Below, piece after piece: positions 8,290-17,046 of a DNA stretch of 64,000 nt. Under the pieces are notes generated by a model. It saw only the letters and a list, made by a program, of their open reading frames with translations. It made no database searches and had not been told where the DNA came from. The stretch is from assembly GCF_003096095.1 (NCBI RefSeq), contig NZ_CP015453.1, positions 3,286,001 to 3,350,000 on the forward strand. The letters are read 5' to 3'. A program made the translations under genes and the position numbers. Within the stretch, counting starts at the first letter, position 1. Every line of letters begins with the position of its first letter. The stretch is from Dietzia psychralcaliphila (GTDB lineage: Bacteria; Actinomycetota; Actinomycetes; Mycobacteriales; Mycobacteriaceae).

Positions 8290-9594
8290 GTGGTCAGAAC
8301 TTCAGGGAAGGACGCCGACGACGCCTCCTCCCGAGCCGCGGACGTCGAGCGCCTCGTCTCGGACATCGACCTCGCGCCGTATCTCGGCCGGGTCGCCGAC
8401 CCCACTGCGACCCCGCTGACCGACCCCGTCCCGGTCTCCGCGGACACTCCCCCGCTGCTCGCGTTACGCGACCTCGTCGCCGACCCGCGCTTCGTCGACA
8501 TGTTCGCCCGCGCCCTGCGTGAGGCAGACCCGGATTTCCGCGAGTTGTTCCCCCGCGACGCCTCCGGGGTGCTCGGCAGGTTCGTCCGCGCCATGACGTG
8601 GGCGCTCGAGACCGTCGAGAACGCCCGCGGAGACGAGGCCAAGGTCGCGGAGGTGGTGGAGTTCGCCCGTCATCTGGGTGCCGACCACCGCAAACTCGAA
8701 CTCTCCCCCCGCCACCACGAGCGATTCGGCGAGGCCATGACCGACACCCTGCGCCACCTGGCCGGCCGCGGTTGGGACGACCGGCTGGCCACCACCCTGG
8801 GCACCACGTACCGGGTGCTCTCGACTGCTCTTCAACAGGGTGCGGCCGCAGCTCAGGGGCCCGCGAGGGTCGGTGCGACCGTCGTGGAGGTGCTCCGGCC
8901 GACCCGCGACGTGGTGGTGGTCAGGCTGATCTCCGACGTGATGGTGGACTACCACCCGGGCCAGTACCTGAGCGTCCTGACCCCGTACACCCCGGGCGTG
9001 TGGCGCCGGCTGAGTCCCTCGATCCCGGCCAACCCGGCGGGCCAGATCGAGTTCCACGTCCGCGACGTCCCCGGCGGGGCGCTCAGCGGGTCCCTGGTCC
9101 GGGGCGTCGGCGTGGGCGACCGGTGGGTCCTGGCCAGGCCGCTCGGGCTGCTCGAGGTGGACCGCACCGAACCCGTCCGGGATGTGCTGATGGTGGCCGG
9201 CGGCACCGGCATCGCCCCGCTGCGCTGCCTGCTGTTGGACATGATGCGGCACGGCTTCAACCCACGCGTGCACCTGTTCTACGGCGCGCGTCACCCCGGC
9301 GACCTCTACGACCTGCCGACGCTCGTCGACCTGGCCGCCACCGCGCCGTGGCTCACCATCCAACCGGTCTCCGAGCAGGACGCCGACCCGTGGTGGGCCG
9401 GCCCACGACAGGAGCTGCCCCGGACCCTGCACCGGAGGCAGACCGGGACGCTGGTCGACGTGGTCACCGGTTGGGGTTCGTGGGCGGACCGCCAGGTCCT
9501 GGTGTCCGGGTCACCGGAGATGCTGCGCGCGACCGTCAACGGCATGGTCGCCGTGGGCACCCCGCGGGAGAACATCCGCTACGACCGGCCCTGA
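8290..9594 (+). CDS. Globin-FAD/NAD reductase fusion (flavohaemoglobin-like)
   Basis: A 434-residue cytoplasmic fusion: about 55 extra N-terminal residues, a globin domain (about 56-190), an FAD-binding barrel (about 198-290) and an NAD-binding lobe (about 293-434, MVAGGTGIAPL). The proximal-His region is present (HLGADHRKLELSPRHHERFG). Compared with E. coli Hmp as I remember it, the helix B segment reads FARALREADPDFRELF where Hmp has FYERMFSHNPELKEIF, so the distal Tyr B10 appears to be Ala, and the distal Gln is also not evident. The FAD motif is RRLS rather than RxYS. It may therefore not be a classical NO dioxygenase. TTGGAGG precedes GTG 8290 with a six- to seven-base gap. Confidence 0.85.
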   Translation: MVRTSGKDADDASSRAADVERLVSDIDLAPYLGRVADPTATPLTDPVPVSADTPPLLALRDLVADPRFVDMFARALREADPDFRELFPRDASGVLGRFVRAMTWALETVENARGDEAKVAEVVEFARHLGADHRKLELSPRHHERFGEAMTDTLRHLAGRGWDDRLATTLGTTYRVLSTALQQGAAAAQGPARVGATVVEVLRPTRDVVVVRLISDVMVDYHPGQYLSVLTPYTPGVWRRLSPSIPANPAGQIEFHVRDVPGGALSGSLVRGVGVGDRWVLARPLGLLEVDRTEPVRDVLMVAGGTGIAPLRCLLLDMMRHGFNPRVHLFYGARHPGDLYDLPTLVDLAATAPWLTIQPVSEQDADPWWAGPRQELPRTLHRRQTGTLVDVVTGWGSWADRQVLVSGSPEMLRATVNGMVAVGTPRENIRYDRP

Positions 9595-9618
9595 CCCGCT
9601 GCCGTGCCGGCTCCGGGA

Positions 9619-10698
9619 TCAGGACTCCTCGGCGTCCCCCTCGGCACGGTCGCCGGCGTCATCATCGTCCACGGAGGCATCGTCCGCGGAGTCATCGCCT
9701 GCGGCTGCACCCTCCTCGACCCCACCGGCGCCCGGGTCCGCCGGCGGCGCGGGGGGCGTGGTCACGGTCGTGGGAGCCGTGGGCGGGGTCGGGCTCGCAG
9801 GCGTGGTCGCCGGGGTGGTCGGGCTGGGTGTGGTCGGGCTGGGTGTGGGCGCCTCACAGGGCTGGAAGACGCGGCGGAACTGATCCGGCACGCCAAGCTG
9901 CTCCAGCTGCTCCCGGCACACCTCGGATGACGGCTCGGCCAGGAACTCCCAGGTGTCCTCTCGCCACGAGAGCAGCTCGAGATCGCCGTCCTCGCCGCTG
10001 ACCAGCAGGAACCGCCCGTCACACTCGCGCACGGTCGTGTCGTCGCCCAGCTCTTCGGCCACGAACTCCGGGGAACAGCGCTCGGCGACTCCGGGCGGGC
10101 CGGTCGTGGTGGGTGTGGTCGGTCTCGGCGTGGTGCGCGGTGTCGAGGTCGTCGTGGCCGTGGTGGTCGTGGGTACGGTCACGGGGTCGCGATCGTCTCG
10201 GCCCGAGTTGACCAACCACACGATCAACCCGGCCACCAGCACCACCGCCAGCAGTATCGCGACGATCATCCACGGGGTCGGACTCCCGCCGCGCCCGCTG
10301 CCGTCCCAGCCGTCGTCGCCACCGTCGACCGGGGGAGGGACATCTCCCGGCGGAGGCACGTGGGCCTGCGGGGGAACGTCGCCGGTCGGGTAGCCGCCGG
10401 TGGGGCTACTGCCCGTGGGTGCCGCCATCGCGGGGCCGGCGGGGTACTGCGACCACGCGGTACCGGTCCCTTCGCCCTCCACCGGTGGGAGGTGCTCGGT
10501 CGGCGGATCAGCGGGCGGGATCTGTTGGGTCGGCGGGTCCGCGGACGGGTTCGGCTCGGTGGGCGGGTCCGCTGACGGCATCTGCTCCGTCGGCGGGTCC
10601 GCTGACGGGTTCGGCTCGGTCGGCGGGTCGACCTCGCGCCCGCCGCCACCGTTGCCGGCGTCCCTACCGGCACCGCTGCCGTCGCGCGGCCCGGTCAC
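9619..10698 (-). CDS. Repeat-bearing single-pass membrane protein, unknown function
   Basis: A 359-residue protein. Residues about 20-70 are a ten-residue tandem repeat of the form DPPTEPNPSA (five copies). A transmembrane helix (MIVAILLAVVLVAGLIVWLV) follows near residue 150, then a Thr/Pro-rich linker, a small domain with four Cys (RCSPEFVAEELG, VRECDGRFLL, EVCREQL, FQPCEAP), a second Thr/Pro-rich stretch and an acidic tail. The external domain may be glycosylated on the Thr-rich linkers. GTG 10698 overlaps the stop of the upstream nitrilase-type gene by four bases (GTGA), so the two are translationally coupled. Function not recognised. Confidence 0.75.
   Translation of the reverse strand: MTGPRDGSGAGRDAGNGGGGREVDPPTEPNPSADPPTEQMPSADPPTEPNPSADPPTQQIPPADPPTEHLPPVEGEGTGTAWSQYPAGPAMAAPTGSSPTGGYPTGDVPPQAHVPPPGDVPPPVDGGDDGWDGSGRGGSPTPWMIVAILLAVVLVAGLIVWLVNSGRDDRDPVTVPTTTTATTTSTPRTTPRPTTPTTTGPPGVAERCSPEFVAEELGDDTTVRECDGRFLLVSGEDGDLELLSWREDTWEFLAEPSSEVCREQLEQLGVPDQFRRVFQPCEAPTPSPTTPSPTTPATTPASPTPPTAPTTVTTPPAPPADPGAGGVEEGAAAGDDSADDASVDDDDAGDRAEGDAEES
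10501..10630. repeat. 30-bp tandem repeat inside the membrane-protein gene
   Basis: Four in-phase 30-bp units (10501-10530, 10531-10560, 10561-10590, 10591-10620) plus a partial fifth encode the ten-residue DPPTE(P/Q)xPSA repeat. Units 2 and 4 are nearly identical. The period is a multiple of three, so copy changes would keep the frame. Confidence 0.9.
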
Positions 10699-11588
10699 CG
10701 TACGACCTCCGCGGCCCGGTCCTCGGTGATCCTGCCGTTCGCGAGCACGGGGATCTTCTTCCGGATGTCGGTCACCTCGTCGTCGTCGATCTCGAACAAC
10801 ACCAACCCCGCTCCGGGGCCCGCCTCGTCGCGCACGGTCCCGTCCGGTCCCACGAGCATGGAGTGGCCGATGCCGGTCGGGGCGCCACTCTTGACCTGCA
10901 CACCTTCGGCCTCGGGGTCGGCCTGGCCGACAGCGACCAGGAACGTGGTGGCGTCGAGCGCGCGAGCCCGGGACAGCAGTCGCCACTGGTCGACCTTGCC
11001 GGGGCCCGACCCCCACGACGCGCTGCACAGGGTGACGCGGGCGCCGGCGGCCGCGAGTGCACGGAACTGACCGGGGAAACGGATGTCGTAGCAGACGCTC
11101 AGCCCGATCCCCACGCCGTCGACGGTCACCACGCGCGTGGCGTCTCCGGGCTCGACGGTGTCGGACTCGGCGAACCCGAACGCGTCGAACAGGTGGATCT
11201 TGTCGTAGCCCAGGTGGAGGTCCCCAGCGTCTGCGCCGTCCCCGCCGGCCCCACCGTCCGCGCCGCCCCCACCGTCCGAGCTACCCCCGGCGGGGCCGGT
11301 GACCAGGAGTGTGTTGCGCACGCGGCCGCCCTCGCCGGGCGTGAACATGCCGACGACGACGAGGACCCCGTGTGCCCGAGCGATCTCGGCCACCGCGGTC
11401 GCCCACGGGCCGTCGAGGGGCTCGGCGATCTCGTCCAGCCGGCCGGCCCCGAAAGCCCGCATGGTGGCCTCGGGCAGCACCACGATCCGGGCCCCACGGG
11501 TGGCGGCCTCGGCCACGGAGTCGCGGACCAGCCGGAGATTGTCGGCGGGATCGCGTCCGGACAGGATCTGGGCTGCGGCGATGCGCAC
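10695..11588 (-). CDS. Carbon-nitrogen hydrolase (nitrilase superfamily)
   Basis: A 297-residue amidase of the Nit/omega-amidase-like branch. The catalytic triad is complete: Glu in VVLPEATM (near residue 44), Lys in GYDKIHLFDAFG, and Cys in LSVCYDIRFP. The family hydrolyses C-N bonds of small amides such as deaminated glutathione or alpha-ketoglutaramate; the substrate here is not determined. A 20-residue Gly/Asp/Ala-rich insertion (GGSSDGGGGADGG and onward) sits just before the Lys motif, probably a surface loop from repeat expansion. GTG 11588 is chosen over a longer frame because AGGAGG lies six bases upstream. It is coupled to the following membrane-protein gene by a GTGA overlap. Confidence 0.9.
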   Translation of the reverse strand: MRIAAAQILSGRDPADNLRLVRDSVAEAATRGARIVVLPEATMRAFGAGRLDEIAEPLDGPWATAVAEIARAHGVLVVVGMFTPGEGGRVRNTLLVTGPAGGSSDGGGGADGGAGGDGADAGDLHLGYDKIHLFDAFGFAESDTVEPGDATRVVTVDGVGIGLSVCYDIRFPGQFRALAAAGARVTLCSASWGSGPGKVDQWRLLSRARALDATTFLVAVGQADPEAEGVQVKSGAPTGIGHSMLVGPDGTVRDEAGPGAGLVLFEIDDDEVTDIRKKIPVLANGRITEDRAAEVVR

Positions 11589-11649
11589 GGCGGTCCTCCT
11601 GGGGCTCTCGGGGTCGGGCGGCCTCCGGCCGGGTGCTCGTCCCCCGACG

Positions 11650-14307
11650 CTACCCGCGCCGGAGCGCCAAGGCCGCGCGCGGTGCGGACCGCCGGACCGC
11701 CCGGGCACCCCGTTCCCAGAGCACCCACACGAGCAGGCCGACGGCTATCGACGCGGCGAACGACAGCCACACGTGGCCGGCGTCGCGGATCGGCGGGTAG
11801 ACGAGGAAGTGGGTGAGGTAGATGAACAGCGACGCCGCGGCGAGCGGGGTGATCACCCGGACCACCGGGCGCGGCAGGCGGACCGACGGGATCCAGATCA
11901 GGGCGAGCAGTCCGGCCGTGATCACGACCTCGCGCCCCGGGTCACCGAACCACCCCGGCGCACACAGCAGCGCGACCACCGAACACGCGATGCGGAGCCA
12001 CACCGCGTGCGCGGGAGAATCGGAGCGGCCGGGCGCGGCGGATCGCGCGATGACCCAGCCCAACCCGAACAGCCACAGCACTGCCGGCGCCGAGTACCAG
12101 ACCTGAGGGCCGCCACCCAGGTCGATCAGCCCGAACCTCACGGTGAGCCCGGCTGCGACGAACGCGGCCGGCAGCGCCAGCGGCCACCGGCGGTCGAGGC
12201 GGCTCACCGCGGGCACGGCCATGAGCGCCGCCACGAGCAGCAGCCCGTAGACCACCGCCTCGATGAACCACATCTGCCACGGGTTCCACCAGCGGTCCTC
12301 CCACCACGACCGCGGCCCGAACAGGTTGGTGGCCAACAGTGGCGAGTACCAGTGATAACGGCTGGTCAGTGGCGTGACGATCAACAGCCAGAGCACCGCC
12401 GGCACCGCGATCCGCCCGGCCGTGCGCAGGACCCCGCGGGCGCGGTCGCGGGCGTCCGTGGCGTGGAGTCGGAACCGCGCCAACGAATAGCCGGCCAGGG
12501 CCACCAGGACGTGGGCGCCGCCGATGATCGCGATGGCCCGCGTGTGGGAACCGACTATCGCGAGGATGAACAGCGCGCGCAGCACGATGGAGGTGTCCAC
12601 CCGCGCCCATGCCCGCCACGGCGCCCACCACCGGGCCACGGTGGGAACGCAGGCGCGGGCCAGTTCGTCGAGCTCCCCGACCGGACACAGGTGCCAGTCC
12701 CGCGGCAGGCCCGGCACCCGCTCCTCGAGCTTCGTGGACAGCACCACGTAGGTCAGCGAGTCGCCACCGAGGTCGACGAAGGTCGCATCGGGGTCGAGCT
12801 CGCGGGCGTCCAGGCCGAGGGCGTGCGCGATGAGCTCACCGGGCGACCCGGCGGCGTCGTCGGCCACCGCCCGGTTCCTCGCGGCGACGAGCTCGCGCAG
12901 CGCCATCTGGTCGATCTTCCCCGCCGGGGTGCGCGGCGGTTCGTCCACGACGAGGACCTCGACAGCTGAGGCTGGCAACCCCGATGAGGAGGCGGCTCCC
13001 GCTCGTGCGTCCTGCGTCCGATCGGCGTCCCTGGTCACCACCACCAGTCGATCCGGCTCGCCCACACACCACGCGTCCACTCCGCGGTCGGCCAGCGCGG
13101 CCTCGACGCGCCCGAGGTCGATCCGGTGGCCGAAGATCTTGGCCTCGCGCCCCATGCGGCCCACGATCTCCACGAGGCCGTCGTCGGCGATCCGCGCGAG
13201 GTCCCCGGTGCGCAACTCTGTCAGTTCGGGGCCGCGGGCGAGGTCGGCCGAGTCGCGGGCGTAGCCCATCATCACGTTGGGACCGGTGTAGACGAGCTCA
13301 CCCGGGGCATCGGGATCGGAGCCGTCGGACTCCGAGGAGTCGGGATCCGAACTGTTCGGCCTGTCCACCCGGAATGCACCGCCGGGGATCGCGACGCCGA
13401 TCGCCCCGGCCCGGCTGCGCGCGAGGTGTGGTGGCAGGTAGCCCATGCGGGCGGTGGCCTCGGTCTGGCCGTACATCACCACGAGCTCGGCGCCCCTGGC
13501 CTCGAGCCGCTCCGCGAGCGAGCGCACCTTCTCCGGGGCCAGTCGGCCGCCGGCCTGGGTGAGGTAGCGCAGGCGGGTGAGGTGGTCCAGCCGGTCCAGC
13601 CCCACCCGTTCGAGCAGTTCCACCGTGTGCGGGACGGCGGCGAAGGTCGTCACGCCGTGGGCGCCGGCGCGCTCCCAGAACTCGGGGGTCGCCACGGAGT
13701 CCTCGTTGAGCACCACGGAGGCGCCCACGAGAAGGTGACTGTGGATCACCGACAGGCCGTAACAGTAGTGCGGCGGGAGGGTGGTGATCGCGCGGTCGCC
13801 GGGCACGATGCGCAGGTACTCGGCGATCGCCGCGGCGTTGGACAGCACCGCCTGACGCGACTGGCGGACGAGCTTGGGCGACCCGGTGGAGCCCGAGGTA
13901 CTGAGCAGCAGGGCGAGGTCGGGGTGGAGCTCGTGGCGCGGCGGGGTGTGGTGCGAGGAGCTCGGGATCGCCTCTCCCGCACCCGCCACGACGTCCGGGG
14001 TCCACGAGTCCACGAGGCTTCGCGTGGCCGGGCTCTCCGGCGGTAGGAGCAGGATCGCGTGACCTGCTTCGTGCGCGGCGAGATAGTCGACCAGGAAGTC
14101 GCAGGTGTTGCCCGCGACGAGGCCGATCATCCGCCGCCCCGATGCCACCGCCGGGTATTCGGTCGCCCGGTCGTAGACGCGAAGGGCGAGGTCGGTGTAG
14201 GTGAGTGTGGTGTCGTCGTCGATCACGGCCACGGCCCGGCCGCGGGCCGCGAGGGCCCTCGCGAGTCCCCCGACCTGCCCGGTATGCCCTACCTGCGTGA
14301 TCGTCAC
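11650..14307 (-). CDS. Adenylation domain - carrier protein - membrane acyltransferase fusion
   Basis: An 885-residue three-part enzyme. The adenylation domain (about 1-490) has STSGSTGSPK, YGQTEATARM, RTGDLARIADDGLVEIVGR and PRTPAGKID with the catalytic Lys. A carrier domain (about 495-570) has the phosphopantetheine Ser in DLGGDSLTYV. The last 300 residues are an integral membrane domain with about eight to ten helices, resembling acyltransferase family 3 (VLRALFILAIVGSHTRA; WFIEAVVYGLLL). The order suggests that an acid is activated, loaded on the carrier and passed to an acceptor by the membrane domain, much as DltA, DltC and DltB do as separate proteins. GTG 14307 is probably leaderless behind an iron box. 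The substrate and acceptor are unknown. Confidence 0.88.
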   Translation of the reverse strand: MTITQVGHTGQVGGLARALAARGRAVAVIDDDTTLTYTDLALRVYDRATEYPAVASGRRMIGLVAGNTCDFLVDYLAAHEAGHAILLLPPESPATRSLVDSWTPDVVAGAGEAIPSSSHHTPPRHELHPDLALLLSTSGSTGSPKLVRQSRQAVLSNAAAIAEYLRIVPGDRAITTLPPHYCYGLSVIHSHLLVGASVVLNEDSVATPEFWERAGAHGVTTFAAVPHTVELLERVGLDRLDHLTRLRYLTQAGGRLAPEKVRSLAERLEARGAELVVMYGQTEATARMGYLPPHLARSRAGAIGVAIPGGAFRVDRPNSSDPDSSESDGSDPDAPGELVYTGPNVMMGYARDSADLARGPELTELRTGDLARIADDGLVEIVGRMGREAKIFGHRIDLGRVEAALADRGVDAWCVGEPDRLVVVTRDADRTQDARAGAASSSGLPASAVEVLVVDEPPRTPAGKIDQMALRELVAARNRAVADDAAGSPGELIAHALGLDARELDPDATFVDLGGDSLTYVVLSTKLEERVPGLPRDWHLCPVGELDELARACVPTVARWWAPWRAWARVDTSIVLRALFILAIVGSHTRAIAIIGGAHVLVALAGYSLARFRLHATDARDRARGVLRTAGRIAVPAVLWLLIVTPLTSRYHWYSPLLATNLFGPRSWWEDRWWNPWQMWFIEAVVYGLLLVAALMAVPAVSRLDRRWPLALPAAFVAAGLTVRFGLIDLGGGPQVWYSAPAVLWLFGLGWVIARSAAPGRSDSPAHAVWLRIACSVVALLCAPGWFGDPGREVVITAGLLALIWIPSVRLPRPVVRVITPLAAASLFIYLTHFLVYPPIRDAGHVWLSFAASIAVGLLVWVLWERGARAVRRSAPRAALALRRG

Positions 14308-14343
14308 CCGACCACTGTAAAAGGTAAGGCTATCCTAGGACAA
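14308..14343 (-). promoter_or_regulatory. Iron-box promoter of the acyltransferase fusion
   Basis: On the minus strand TTGTCC (14338-14343) and TACAGT (14314-14319) are 18 bases apart. The spacer is filled by AAAGGTAAGGCTATCCTAG (14320-14338 on the plus strand), which agrees with the DtxR/IdeR consensus at about 14 of 19 positions. The predicted transcription start coincides with the GTG start codon at 14307, so the message should be leaderless. Repression by iron-loaded IdeR is inferred. Confidence 0.7.
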
Positions 14344-14369
14344 TTCGACGTGTGCTCGGATGCGGCCCT

Positions 14370-14400
14370 CGCGGGGCCCGGTCGTGGCCCGGGCCCCGCG
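14370..14400 (-). terminator. GC-rich hairpin after the secreted nuclease gene
   Basis: A 12-bp perfect stem (CGCGGGGCCCGG and its complement) with a seven-base loop begins six bases beyond the nuclease stop codon. There is no T-run, as is usual for actinobacterial terminators. It separates the nuclease transcript from the acyltransferase promoter. Confidence 0.6.
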
Positions 14401-14405
14401 ACCGA

Positions 14406-16874
14406 CTACGCGGAGGAGCCCGCGAAGAGCGACCTCAGGGCGGTACCGATCGTCCCGAAGACCCCCGAGACCGAGCCGGTGCCCGGCTCCTGCGGATCGG
14501 TGGGCTCCTCCGGATCACCCGGGTCGCCGTCACCGGCGAGGTCGAGGCCCACGAGGACGGGGTCGTGGTCGGACGCACGGTAGGCGTCAGGCGCGTAGAT
14601 CGCGTCCTGGGCGTCCTTCTTGAACTCCATGGTGTAGTCGATCAGGTCCGGCTCATCGGCGTTGTTGGTCCACACGGCGACGTCGGTGACGTGTTCGGCG
14701 AGCCCGGCGCTGGCCAGGGCGTGGTCGAGGTAGCCGAGCTGTCCGTCGAAGACATAGGTGTACGCCTCGGGGCCGACGTGCTGGCGGATCACGTCCACGT
14801 AGCCGGCCTCGTTCAGGGCGAGGATCGGGTCCTCCTTCGCGTACGCGTTGAGGTCACCGATCACCAGCGAGTGGCCCGAGGCCGACAGCCGCGGGTGGTC
14901 GCCGAGCCAGTCCGCGAGCGCCCGGGCGGCATTGGTCCGCACACCGTTGCAGTTGCCCTGGCCGTTCGGGTCCTCCGGGTCGCCGAGATCAGCGCAGGCC
15001 GAGCCCTTGGACTTGAGGTGGTTGACCACCACGGTCACGTCCTCACCGGAGGTCTTGTCGGTGAACACCTGGGCCAGGGCCGGTCGGTTCTTGCTGGTGA
15101 CGAACCGGGGGTCGACGGTCTCGTCCAGGACCTCGACGGCGCCGTCTGGGCTCACCGCGGCGGGCTTGTAGATGAACGCGGTGGTGATGGCGTCGGTTCC
15201 GAGCCGGCCGGTCTCCAGTGCGCGGTAGGTGCCCTCGCCGACCCGTGCGTTGAGCGCGTCGACCAGTCTGCGGAGGGCGACGTCGTCGTTGTTCTCGATC
15301 TCGGTGAGTCCCACCACGTCGGCGTCGAGGCCGGCGAGCATGGCGACGATCTTGTCCTCCTGGCGCGCGAACTCGGTCGCGTCCAGCGCGCCGCGGGCGT
15401 TGCGGTCGTCCGATCGCAGGGTGGTGAAGTAGTTGAGGACGTTGGCCCCGGCCACGGTGAGCGGTGCGTCGACGACCGGCGCCGTCGGACGCGGGTTGGC
15501 GACGGTGTGGGTGGCGCCCTGCGTGGGCTGGATGGCCCAGGCTTCGAAGCGGTAGTCGAGCACGCCGGTCACACCGTCGAGGTGGTCACCCATGCGGAAG
15601 CGGTGGTCGATGGTGAAGTCCGCTCCGTCCGGATGGATCGCCGGGTCCGGATTCTGGGTGCTGCGGCCGTCGTCGATCAGGATCCGGTCCGCCGCGTTGG
15701 CCTCGGCCAGCGCGCGCGCCTCGGATGAACCCGCCTCGAACTGGTTGGTGGGCTGGAACTGCCGGCCGGTGGAGACGGCGATCTGACCGTAGCGGTCGTA
15801 GTTGAAGGCCTCGATGATCGTCACCTGCTGCGGCAGCGTCACCCGCATGCCCTCGTACTGCTCGAGCGAGTCGCGGTCCGCGATCGGCAGGGCCACCTCG
15901 ATCGGGGCGGGGAGGTCCTGGCCGGTCGCGCACACCTCGGTGGCGGTCGGCTGGATCTGGGTCATGCCGAAGTACTCGGCGACCGTCCCGGTCAACCGCA
16001 CCCGGTCCCCCACCGACACCGCGGGGGTCTCGGTGTAGACGAAGACGCCGTCCGAGGTGGCGGCGTCGCCGTCCCCTGCGTCCTGCAGGTAGAAGCCGCG
16101 GAAGCCGCCGGTCTGCATGTCGCCCACCACGATGCCCTCGACGGTGGCGGACTGACCGACCATCGGGGACTGCGCACCGGGGCCCTGGACGGCGCCCACG
16201 GCGGTGGCCGCCTCGCCACACGCACCCACGGGCTCCTCGTCGCCCGGATCGCCCGGATCGCCACCGGAGTCGTCGTCCGGCCAGTTGCCGAGGCCGTCGA
16301 AGGTGTCCACGGGCATCGAGGTCCACTGCGCGGCGGGGTCGAACACGTTCGACGGATCGGTGTCCGGGGCACTACCCACGATGCGTCGCAGTGTGCGGTC
16401 GACGGTGCTCACCTCACCGGAGGTCCACGCGGTGCCGGGGTCGAACCCCACCTGGCCGAACGAGTCCACGACGCCTCCGTCGGTGGAGCGGAGGACGATG
16501 GCGTCGTCGCCGTTCCACAGGCCGGCCCCGGTGCCCTGGTCCACGGTGAAGCCCGCGCGAGAGCTGCCGTAGACGAACGAGGATCCGGGCGCCAGTGTCC
16601 CGGCCAGACGGTCGTTCGAGGAGGTGGAGGTGGAGCCGTTGCTGTACACCTCGACGGAGTATCCGGCCAGGTCGACCGGCGTGACGCCGGTGTTGGTGAT
16701 CTCGATGGCCTTGTTGAACGAGGTGCCCTCGACGTACTCGGTGATCAGCAGGGCGTGCGCTGCCTGAGCGGAGACGACGGGGGCGGCGGCGATCGGCGCG
16801 AGTGCCGCTGACACGACGACCGTCGCGGCCAGGGCGACCGCCCTGCGGGGGCGGCCGACAGCAAAGCGTTCCAT
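14406..16874 (-). CDS. Secreted ExeM/NucH-type endonuclease with lamin-tail domain
   Basis: An 822-residue exported nuclease. A signal peptide (MERFAVGRPRRAVALAATVV through VSAQA) is followed by a lamin-tail-like domain (ALLITEYVEGTSFNKAIEI, about 36-170), a Gly/Asp/Pro linker, an OB-like segment of the ExeM family (about 220-440), and an endonuclease/exonuclease/phosphatase domain (about 460-780). Metal and catalytic motifs are visible: GLTEIENND, VVVNHLKSKG, VIGDLNAY and the terminal SDHDPVLVGLD. It should degrade extracellular DNA for nutrients or biofilm turnover. GGAG lies seven bases before ATG 16874; a longer frame to 16958 lacks this. Monocistronic, ending in a hairpin. Confidence 0.9.
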   Translation of the reverse strand: MERFAVGRPRRAVALAATVVVSAALAPIAAAPVVSAQAAHALLITEYVEGTSFNKAIEITNTGVTPVDLAGYSVEVYSNGSTSTSSNDRLAGTLAPGSSFVYGSSRAGFTVDQGTGAGLWNGDDAIVLRSTDGGVVDSFGQVGFDPGTAWTSGEVSTVDRTLRRIVGSAPDTDPSNVFDPAAQWTSMPVDTFDGLGNWPDDDSGGDPGDPGDEEPVGACGEAATAVGAVQGPGAQSPMVGQSATVEGIVVGDMQTGGFRGFYLQDAGDGDAATSDGVFVYTETPAVSVGDRVRLTGTVAEYFGMTQIQPTATEVCATGQDLPAPIEVALPIADRDSLEQYEGMRVTLPQQVTIIEAFNYDRYGQIAVSTGRQFQPTNQFEAGSSEARALAEANAADRILIDDGRSTQNPDPAIHPDGADFTIDHRFRMGDHLDGVTGVLDYRFEAWAIQPTQGATHTVANPRPTAPVVDAPLTVAGANVLNYFTTLRSDDRNARGALDATEFARQEDKIVAMLAGLDADVVGLTEIENNDDVALRRLVDALNARVGEGTYRALETGRLGTDAITTAFIYKPAAVSPDGAVEVLDETVDPRFVTSKNRPALAQVFTDKTSGEDVTVVVNHLKSKGSACADLGDPEDPNGQGNCNGVRTNAARALADWLGDHPRLSASGHSLVIGDLNAYAKEDPILALNEAGYVDVIRQHVGPEAYTYVFDGQLGYLDHALASAGLAEHVTDVAVWTNNADEPDLIDYTMEFKKDAQDAIYAPDAYRASDHDPVLVGLDLAGDGDPGDPEEPTDPQEPGTGSVSGVFGTIGTALRSLFAGSSA

Positions 16875-17046
16875 TCGGGGACTCCATTTCGAGGGCGAAC
16901 CCGGCCGTGCGCTGACATCGGGAGCGATGACATGTCCCGACCCGGGCGGGGCCACCATATGGGCGAAAGGAGTTGCGCAGACGGTGCCCAGGAGACGCCC
17001 GGGTGAACCTCAGGCAGCATCTCCTGTCCGGTCCCCGGGGGTCCTC

